A model generated the notes under the pieces. It saw only the letters and a list, made by a program, of their open reading frames with translations, had not been told where the DNA came from and made no database searches. Both the position numbers and the translations under genes were made by a program. DNA of 64,000 bases from NCBI GenBank assembly GCA_035498035.1, contig DATKAN010000010.1, forward strand, positions 62,001 to 126,000. The letters run 5' to 3'. Positions 58,637 through 64,000 of this stretch are shown here, piece by piece (position 1 is the stretch's first letter; each line of letters begins with the position of its first letter). This stretch comes from Nitrospiria bacterium (GTDB taxonomy: Bacteria > Nitrospirota > Nitrospiria > JACQBZ01).

Positions 58637-59944
58637 TTAGGCTCCTTTCGACTGTTTGATCAGCTTCGCGGCAAAAAAGTTGTCCATTTGACAGGAATTC
58701 AATACGGTATCGAGGTAGCCTTCCGGCGTCACCAACTCCGGCGCTTCCGACCAGAACGTCCGCAGAGAATCGACGCGAAATTCTCGGTGCCCGGCCAGAA
58801 AGGCGCCGATCACCTCCTCGTTTTCCTCGGGCTCGGTCGTGCAGGTACTGTACACCAACACGCCGCCGGGTTTCAAGCGCGGGGAAACCCGGTCAAGGAT
58901 TTTCGACTGGAGGGCGGCCAGCCTCCCGATCAGGGCCTCGGTTTTATACCACTTGGCCTCCGGATTCCGGCGCAGTATTCCCAGTCCGCTGCAGGGGGCG
59001 TCGATCAGAATCCGGTCGTACAGGACCCGGCCCAGCGCCTCGAGGCTTCGGGTCGCATCGACCGCGACCGGACGGACGGAACCGAGACCCAGCCGCGCGG
59101 CGTTTTGAGCGACCCGTTCCAGCCGTTTCGGATCGGCATCGGCCGCCGTGATCTCGCCCCGATCGCCCATCAGCTCGGCCAGGTGCGTGCTCTTCCCCCC
59201 CGGCGCGGCGCATGCGTCGAGGAGGCGTTCCCCGGGTTTCGGATCGACGGTAAAACCCACGAGCTGCGCGGCTTCGTCCTGGATGTAGAAAGCGCCCCGG
59301 CGATAGGCCGCCAACTGTCTCAGATCCGCCACCCCGCGGAGCATCAGGCCGGCGGATGATACCCGGCAGGGCGTCGCCTCTATCCCCTCGCCTTTCAATT
59401 CGGCTGCCAGGGCCTCGCGCGCGGCACGAAGCGAATTGACGCGCACGGTGACCGGAGGAATTTCATTGTTCGCGACGCAAAGCGCAACGGTCCGTTCCGG
59501 CCCCAGTCTTCCGAGCCAGCGCTTCACCAACCATTCGGGATGGGAATATTTTACCGATATATGAAGGACCGGATCGTCGGACGGATCCGGCAGGGGAATC
59601 GTTTCGGCCCGCGTCAGGGCCCGCAGGACGGCATTGACGAACCCGGCGACCGATTTTCCGCCGAAGGTTTTGGCCAAACGCACGGACTCGTCCACGGCCG
59701 CCGAGGCGGGAACGCGGTCCAAAAACAGGAGCTGGTAGCTCCCCAACCGCAGCAGATTTTTCAATTTGACGGATTGTCGTTGGCGGGCCCGTGCGGCGAA
59801 GCGGCCGATCGCCCAGTCCAGATAGCCGCGACGTCGCAGGACGCCGTAAACCAGCTCGGTGATGAAGGCCCGGTCAAGGGGGCTCAGGTCGCTCGCGCCG
59901 AGCGCCCGTTCCATGACAGGATCGGACGACTTCGCCGACTCCAC
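58637..59944 (-). CDS. rsmB: 16S rRNA (cytosine-967-C5) methyltransferase
   Basis: A 435-aa protein from the GTG used here. NusB-like N-terminal RNA-binding domain (about 1-130), then the SAM methyltransferase with RLLDACAAPGGKSTHLAELM, ILIDAPCSGLGILRRNPEAKW (first catalytic Cys) and VLVYSTCTTEPEENEEVI (second Cys). It modifies C967 in 16S rRNA. The conserved opening helix (ARRVAWDILCQVES) is encoded upstream of the GTG in the same frame, with only ATC codons (59995, 59992, 59989) available as starts after the htpX stop, and AAAGGA five bases before the last one. Translation may therefore begin at 59989. Confidence 0.9.
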   Translation of the reverse strand: MESAKSSDPVMERALGASDLSPLDRAFITELVYGVLRRRGYLDWAIGRFAARARQRQSVKLKNLLRLGSYQLLFLDRVPASAAVDESVRLAKTFGGKSVAGFVNAVLRALTRAETIPLPDPSDDPVLHISVKYSHPEWLVKRWLGRLGPERTVALCVANNEIPPVTVRVNSLRAAREALAAELKGEGIEATPCRVSSAGLMLRGVADLRQLAAYRRGAFYIQDEAAQLVGFTVDPKPGERLLDACAAPGGKSTHLAELMGDRGEITAADADPKRLERVAQNAARLGLGSVRPVAVDATRSLEALGRVLYDRILIDAPCSGLGILRRNPEAKWYKTEALIGRLAALQSKILDRVSPRLKPGGVLVYSTCTTEPEENEEVIGAFLAGHREFRVDSLRTFWSEAPELVTPEGYLDTVLNSCQMDNFFAAKLIKQSKGA

Positions 59945-59998
59945 CTGACAGAGGATATCCCAGGCTACTCGCCGCGCATCGGGTTTGATGATGATCCT

Positions 59999-60856
59999 TT
60001 AGGCCGCCCGGCGGATGCCGGCCATCGCCTCCAGGCGCGCGATTCGGTCCTCGATGGGCGGATGGGTTGAAAACAGGGACAAGACACCCTTGCCCGTCAA
60101 CGGGCTTACGATGAACAAATGGGCCGTCGAGGGATTGGCCTGCATCGGAAACCGTTGAACACCCGTATGCAGTTTGCGCAAGGCCTCCGCCAGCCACAGG
60201 GGCTGGCCGCAGAGCTGCGCCCCGCCCAGGTCGGCGTCGTATTCACGCGACCGCGAAACGGCCAAATGGATCAAGGTCGCCGCGATCGGGGCCAGGATCA
60301 TGACGGCGATCTCGGCCACAAAGCTGAGCGGATGCCGCTCCTCGCGGTCTCCCCCGCCGAAGATCAGGGCCCACTGAAGCATCTGGGCCAGATAGGAGAT
60401 CGCCCCCGCGATCGTGGCCGCCACCGTGCTGATCAGGATGTCCCGATGGGTCACGTGGGACAATTCATGGGCCATCACGCCCGTGAGCTCTTCTTCCGAG
60501 AGGATTCGAAGGATGCCCGTTGTGGCGGCGACCGCCGCATGCTGCGGGTCGCGCCCCGTGGCGAAGGCATTGGGGGTATCGCTCTCGATGAGATAGACCT
60601 TCGGCATCGGCAGCTGCGCGCGCGTGGCCAAATTCCGGACGATCCGGTACAGGGCCGGGGCCTCGGCCTCCGAAACCTGCTTGGCCCCGTACATCCTCAG
60701 CACGATTTTGTCCGAAAACCAGTAGGCGCCGAAATTCATGACCAAGGCGATCACGAACGCAACCGTCGCGCCGGACCGGCCCCCGATCAGGGAGCCCACA
60801 ACGACGAACAACCCGGCGAGCAACGCCAGAAAAAAAGTCGTCTTCAGCTTATTCAT
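59999..60856 (-). CDS. htpX: HtpX-family membrane zinc metalloprotease
   Basis: A 285-aa M48 peptidase. Two N-terminal helices ([38 protein letters not shown]); zinc motif [13 protein letters not shown] with HELSH at 130-134; the third ligand in [13 protein letters not shown] (about 205). Two further membrane helices separate these. HtpX helps degrade damaged inner-membrane proteins and is typically heat- or envelope-stress induced. Here it is embedded between fmt and rsmB, an insertion into the ancient def-fmt-rsmB order. Confidence 0.93.
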   Translation of the reverse strand: MNKLKTTFFLALLAGLFVVVGSLIGGRSGATVAFVIALVMNFGAYWFSDKIVLRMYGAKQVSEAEAPALYRIVRNLATRAQLPMPKVYLIESDTPNAFATGRDPQHAAVAATTGILRILSEEELTGVMAHELSHVTHRDILISTVAATIAGAISYLAQMLQWALIFGGGDREERHPLSFVAEIAVMILAPIAATLIHLAVSRSREYDADLGGAQLCGQPLWLAEALRKLHTGVQRFPMQANPSTAHLFIVSPLTGKGVLSLFSTHPPIEDRIARLEAMAGIRRAA

Positions 60857-60930
60857 GTCCTTAACAAACCTCCCTTTACACTCGAAGAATGTATTTTCAT
60901 TCTACATCAGATTGAAACCGATATGCAAGA

Positions 60931-61863
60931 TCACCCCCCCAGCACTACGCCCGTTTCGACCGGGTGTCCGGCTAAAAAATCCCGGACGCTCATTCGACGT
61001 CGGTTGGCCGGTTGAAGTTCCAGGATCTCGAGGAGACCTTGACCCGTCGCCACCGAAATTCCCTCTCGGCCGGTTTTCAGAATCGTCCCCGGAGGACCGC
61101 CCGCCGTCGGATCCCCCAGATCCGCCTTCCAGAGGCTCCACCGCTCCTCCTGATAAAAGGTGTAGGCCCCGGGCCAGGGGGAGAGCCCACGGATTCGGTT
61201 CAGGATATGGACCGCCGGCCGGGTCCAGTCGATTTCGCCCGCTTCCTTCTCCAGGATCGGCGCGAGGGTGGCCTGGGCATGATCCTGCGGCACGGGAACG
61301 ATGTCCCCCGATTCGAGGCCTTTCAAGGTCCGGATCATCAGGTCCGCTCCCCGTTCGGCCATCCGAGCCGACAGGCTTCCGGCCGTATCCTCCGGCAATA
61401 TCGGCATCCGTTCCTGAAGGAGGATGTCGCCCGTATCCATGCCCGGATCCAGCCGCATCGTCGTCACGCCGGTTTCCTGTTCCCCGTTGATGATGGCCCA
61501 CTGAATCGGGGCGGCGCCCCTATATTTGGGCAGAAGCGAGGCATGGAGATTGATGCACCCGCGCGGGGGCAGATCGAGGATGGCCGGGGGAAGGATTCGA
61601 CCAAAGGCCACCACCACGATGACCTCCGGGTCCAAGTCGCGGAGGCCTTCAAGGAAGGCGGGATCTTTCATTTTGGCCGGTTGGAGGACCGGCAGCTCGA
61701 ACCGTTCGGCCATCCCTTTGACGGGGGGAGGCGTGAGACGGCCCCCGCGTCCCTTGGGCCGATCGGGCTGGCACACGACGGCCAATATGGCATGGCCCGA
61801 CTGATGCAACGCGTTCAGGCTGGGCAGCGCAAATTCCGGCGTTCCCATGAAGATCAGTCGCAT
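60931..61863 (-). CDS. fmt: Methionyl-tRNA formyltransferase
   Basis: A 310-aa enzyme formylating initiator Met-tRNA with 10-formyl-tetrahydrofolate. N-terminal MRLIFMGTPEFALPSLNAL, CQPDRPKGRGGRLTPPPVK, GCINLHASLLPKYRGAAPIQWAI (catalytic Asn-His), LDPGMDTGDILLQ, and the C-terminal OB-like domain with RGLSPWPGAYTFYQ. Normal length. It lies 71 bases after def. The initiator tRNA it acts on is encoded divergently only 660 bases away. Confidence 0.96.
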   Translation of the reverse strand: MRLIFMGTPEFALPSLNALHQSGHAILAVVCQPDRPKGRGGRLTPPPVKGMAERFELPVLQPAKMKDPAFLEGLRDLDPEVIVVVAFGRILPPAILDLPPRGCINLHASLLPKYRGAAPIQWAIINGEQETGVTTMRLDPGMDTGDILLQERMPILPEDTAGSLSARMAERGADLMIRTLKGLESGDIVPVPQDHAQATLAPILEKEAGEIDWTRPAVHILNRIRGLSPWPGAYTFYQEERWSLWKADLGDPTAGGPPGTILKTGREGISVATGQGLLEILELQPANRRRMSVRDFLAGHPVETGVVLGG

Positions 61864-61934
61864 TGGACAATGGCCCCCTCACCCCGCGCCCGGAAGGCCG
61901 AAGCCGGCCGATCGCTTATCCGATTGTGACGGAT

Positions 61935-62450
61935 TTATCTCGCTTCCGCCTTCATGCGCTTCTTCAGGCGTTTGAGGTACATTTGCCGTTTAAGACTGCT
62001 CAACCGGTCCACGAACAAGGTCCCGTCGAGATGATCCATCTCGTGCTGAAGCAGGCGGGCCATGAGCCCTTCGCCCTCCACGGTGACCTCCTTCCCGTTC
62101 CGATCGACCCCTTTGACGACGACCCGGTTGGCCCGTGTCACCTGGGTCCGATAATCCGAGACGCTCAGACAGCCTTCCTCCCCCGTCTGAGTTCCCGACC
62201 TGGAAATAAATTCCGGATTGATCAGAACGCCGCTGTGGCGCGGATGATCCTCCCCTTCCTTCAGGTCGTACACGAACAGCCGAAGCGACCGTCCGATCTG
62301 CGGCGCGGCCAGACCCAAACCCGGCGCGGCATACATTGTCTCGAACATGTCGTCGATCAGCTTCTGCAGTTCCTGATCAAACTCGGTCACCGGCTGGGCC
62401 TTCGCCTTCAAAACCGGGTCCGGAAATTCATGGATGGGAAGAACCGCCAT
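61935..62450 (-). CDS. def: Peptide deformylase
   Basis: A 171-aa metallo-enzyme removing the formyl group from nascent chains. All three motifs are present: GLGLAAPQ (about 44-51), EGCLS (about 93-97, metal Cys) and HEMDH (about 138-142). N-terminal VLPIHEFPDPVLKAKAQPV. I use the ATG at 62450 because a TTGATT-17-TAGAAA promoter ends six bases before it, leaving no leader; an ATG two codons upstream would fall directly at the -10. First gene of the def-fmt-htpX-rsmB-rpe operon. Confidence 0.95.
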   Translation of the reverse strand: MAVLPIHEFPDPVLKAKAQPVTEFDQELQKLIDDMFETMYAAPGLGLAAPQIGRSLRLFVYDLKEGEDHPRHSGVLINPEFISRSGTQTGEEGCLSVSDYRTQVTRANRVVVKGVDRNGKEVTVEGEGLMARLLQHEMDHLDGTLFVDRLSSLKRQMYLKRLKKRMKAEAR

Positions 62451-62456
62451 GATCAT

Positions 62457-62485
62457 TTTCTACCATGACGGGGTCTCGAAATCAA
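62457..62485 (-). promoter_or_regulatory. Promoter TTGATT-17-TAGAAA, six bases before the def ATG
   Basis: -35 at 62480-62485 and -10 at 62457-62462 on the minus strand. It lies back-to-back with the initiator tRNA promoter (four bases between the two -35 elements). Confidence 0.55.
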
Positions 62486-62488
62486 GCC

Positions 62489-62517
62489 TTGACAGCCCTC
62501 CCCCAAGTTGTTATGAT
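62489..62517 (+). promoter_or_regulatory. Promoter TTGACA-17-TATGAT for the initiator tRNA
   Basis: -35 at 62489-62494 and -10 at 62512-62517. The tRNA 5' end at 62523 coincides with the expected start of transcription. Confidence 0.8.
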
Positions 62518-62522
62518 GCCTT

Positions 62523-62599
<77 letters not shown>

Positions 62600-62628
62600 A
62601 CATATTTTATCCTTATTTTCGGGCAGGT

Positions 62629-62660
62629 AAAGGGTCACGGCAGCGTGACCCTTTTTCTTT
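62629..62660 (+). terminator. Intrinsic terminator of the tRNA-fMet gene
   Basis: AAAGGGTCACG/CGTGACCCTTT 11-bp stem with GCAG loop, continuing TTCTTT. It lies 30 bases past the tRNA 3' end. Confidence 0.85.
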
Positions 62661-62693
62661 GGAACGATCGGACAGGCGGCTTCAGGAAGACGA

Positions 62694-63650
62694 TCAAAAT
62701 TTGACGAAGGCCGACGCCATCAACCCGCTCTGGTGTCCCAGACTTCCTCCGGCCCAATTCCCCTCGAGGATCATCCCGGCCCAATCGACAGGGGTGATGG
62801 TAAGCCCGAATACTCCGCCTATTAATGAATCCGTGGCCACATCCGTATTCCACGATAACGTAATAGGCTTAGTCCCTGGTGAAGCATTGCAGGTCGGATG
62901 ACAAGTAATAAAATCACCCTGTCCGGAAAAAGACCCCTTTTCAGTCCTGTTTTGAAACGACACGAGAAGTCCGGCATAGGGTCGGACATACTGGATATTT
63001 TGAACCCCGACGCCCAACACCATATCGTAACTGATCAACCTCAATTGATCCTTCGCGGTTCCATCGCCGGTGATTTGATAGTGCACACCCTTCGGATCGG
63101 TTTGGGTCAAAATATCGACCGACGTATCATAACCGTTGTTTTCGCTCGTGCCGTAAAAGGCCTGCATCTGAAACCCAAAATTCAAAAAACCAGTCTGAGG
63201 AGGGCTGAACCGAAACCCCAGTCCACCCGACGGCTTGAATTCTCCATCGAAAGGGTCTTGGGTCTTGAATTTTCCCACCTTGATAAAAAGATCCAGGGCC
63301 CTTCCCATTCCCATAGTAGCGGCAAGAAAACGTTGTTCCGTCTTGATCGATTCACTGGTTTCGGTAGCAACCAAACTATGACTTATACCATTGGGGTCCG
63401 TGACCGAGTAGTGTTTGTTGTCAATTTTAATATTCGGGTTGTCGATAAAGCCCGCACCCGCCTCCAATTTGAACTTTCCCCATCCGCCCAATGTCGAGGA
63501 GGGATCGCCCAGCAAGCCTTGACCGTATCCGTTGAGGGGGGAAAGGAGGGTTGTGGCCAGAAGAATCGCGCCGCAAATCGGACCGCCGAATCCGGTGAAC
63601 CGCCGGTAATTGGAACCGCGGACCAACTGCCTTTTGAAAAGACCTCTCAT
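62694..63650 (-). CDS. Outer-membrane-barrel-like exported protein
   Basis: A 318-aa protein; I start at MRGLFKRQLVRGSNY. An arginine-rich n-region and hydrophobic core (FGGPICGAILLATTLLSPL) form a long signal ending GYGQG. The mature part is made of alternating strands with aromatic ends (WGKFKLEAGAGFIDN; LDLFIKVGKFKTQDPF; LGFRFSPPQTGFLNFGFQMQAFYG; VGVQNIQYVRPYAGLLVSFQNR) and ends LMASAFVKF, with a terminal Phe as recognised by the BAM machinery. Two cysteines in FITCHPTCNASPG lie in a presumed loop. I do not recognise the family. A TTGACG-18-TTAAAT promoter lies about 67 bases upstream of the start. Confidence 0.75.
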   Translation of the reverse strand: MRGLFKRQLVRGSNYRRFTGFGGPICGAILLATTLLSPLNGYGQGLLGDPSSTLGGWGKFKLEAGAGFIDNPNIKIDNKHYSVTDPNGISHSLVATETSESIKTEQRFLAATMGMGRALDLFIKVGKFKTQDPFDGEFKPSGGLGFRFSPPQTGFLNFGFQMQAFYGTSENNGYDTSVDILTQTDPKGVHYQITGDGTAKDQLRLISYDMVLGVGVQNIQYVRPYAGLLVSFQNRTEKGSFSGQGDFITCHPTCNASPGTKPITLSWNTDVATDSLIGGVFGLTITPVDWAGMILEGNWAGGSLGHQSGLMASAFVKF

Positions 63651-63716
63651 CAAACAACGTCCCCAACGATACATAGAACCCCGGGATGGGTGGAACGGAA
63701 TGCGGCAAATCGGCCT

Positions 63717-63746
63717 ATTTAACACCAGTTGGTAGGGCCGCGTCAA
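63717..63746 (-). promoter_or_regulatory. Promoter TTGACG-18-TTAAAT
   Basis: -35 at 63741-63746 and -10 at 63717-63722 on the minus strand, upstream of the barrel-like protein gene. Confidence 0.5.
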
Positions 63747-63796
63747 ACCCATGATGAAAGCTGCCTTGCGGCCCCGGGAGCGGTTTTATGTTTCGC

Positions 63797-63825
63797 TTGA
63801 TTAAAAGACCCTTCTCTCATAGGAT
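63797..63825 (+). promoter_or_regulatory. Promoter TTGATT-17-TAGGAT
   Basis: -35 at 63797-63802 and -10 at 63820-63825, about 57 bases before the antiporter ATG. Confidence 0.55.
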
Positions 63826-63882
63826 AACATGAACTAAATCGGCTCGTTCTTCCAGGAATGCATCTACTTGGGGAATTCTTAA

Positions 63883-64000
63883 ATGGAAGTCACCAATCTG
63901 ATCGAGATCGTCCTTGTGTTGATCGCCGCCATGGTCGGATTGACGATCCTGTCCAATCGATTGTCGGTTCCCGTACCGCTGATCCTCGTTCCTGCCGGAG
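63883..64000 (+). CDS. Monovalent cation/proton antiporter (CPA1-like), N-terminus only
   Basis: The first 39 codons before the window ends: MEVTNLIEIVLVLIAAMVGL, then TILSNRLSVPVPLILVPAG. A hydrophobic helix followed by a NRLSVPVPLILVPAG-like segment is the opening of CPA1 (NhaP/KefB-like) exchangers, where xRxxxPxPxLLVxxG leads into the second helix. GGGGAA lies before the ATG. The family assignment rests on a short sequence and could change with the rest of the gene. Confidence 0.6.
   Translation, partial: MEVTNLIEIVLVLIAAMVGLTILSNRLSVPVPLILVPAG

Overview
This 64 kb window is a dense, GC-rich bacterial chromosome segment with almost no intergenic waste and no recognisable phage, transposase or CRISPR. 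At least ten proteins carry lipoprotein signal peptides, and there are several outer-membrane-like barrel proteins, so the host is a diderm (Gram-negative-type) bacterium. The mixture of a TusA/DsrE sulfur-trafficking operon, TRL-like, DUF3015, DUF3187 and DUF5666 envelope proteins, an AURKAIP1/bS22-like mini-protein and an archaeal-type phenylalanyl-tRNA synthetase would fit an uncultured lineage such as Nitrospirota or a neighbouring phylum. That placement is a low-confidence inference from gene content.

Layout. 0-2.2 kb: minus-strand operon tusA, dsrE2-like, dsrE, a 53-aa zinc ribbon and a truncated membrane protein. 2.3-4.7 kb: Sm-like mini-protein, site-2 protease and an HD-GYP response regulator. 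4.8-13.8 kb: UMF1-type MFS transporter, inositol-phosphatase-family enzyme, MATE pump, threonine aldolase, helicase-nuclease, PHP-domain lipoprotein and rpsU with an upstream short RNA. 14.1-24.7 kb: an island of secreted or lipid-anchored proteins (TRL-like lipoprotein, two DUF3015 proteins, a DUF4105/Lnb-type protein, three neutral-ceramidase-fold paralogs, an alpha/beta-hydrolase lipoprotein and two lipoproteins of unknown role). 24.8-32.1 kb: flavin disulfide reductase, fructose-1,6-bisphosphatase, a secreted protein, a double beta-propeller lipoprotein with a 24-glycine linker, leucine-dehydrogenase-type enzyme and a secreted protein. 32.3-36.7 kb: ferredoxin-reductase-like flavoprotein, DUF6502-DUF5666 pair with an operator-like palindrome, a 33-aa membrane protein, a TauE-type permease and a GGDQF-variant diguanylate cyclase. 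36.7-43.5 kb: lipA, two mini-proteins, tandem universal stress protein, SLC13-type permease, a lipoprotein, nadB and a lytic transglycosylase. 43.6-48.3 kb: hsp20-clpB, a Fis-like regulator, an HU protein and tRNA-Val. 48.4-55.2 kb: thrS-infC-rpmI-rplT meeting archaeal-type pheS-pheT head-on. 55.3-57.9 kb: DUF3187 protein, arsC and a kelch lipoprotein. 58-62.6 kb: def-fmt-htpX-rsmB-rpe, divergent from initiator tRNA. 62.7-64 kb: an outer-membrane-like protein and the start of a cation/proton antiporter.

Two themes run through the window. First, many genes have a -35/-10 promoter whose -10 hexamer lies only 5-9 bases before the start codon, which predicts leaderless or near-leaderless mRNAs as a common mode here. 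Second, core translation genes are unusual: an archaeal-type PheRS sits where bacterial pheST is expected, infC appears to start at AUC, rsmB may do the same, and rpsU and rplT are preceded by structured RNA.

All functional names are from reading translated sequence and recalled family motifs; nothing was searched.
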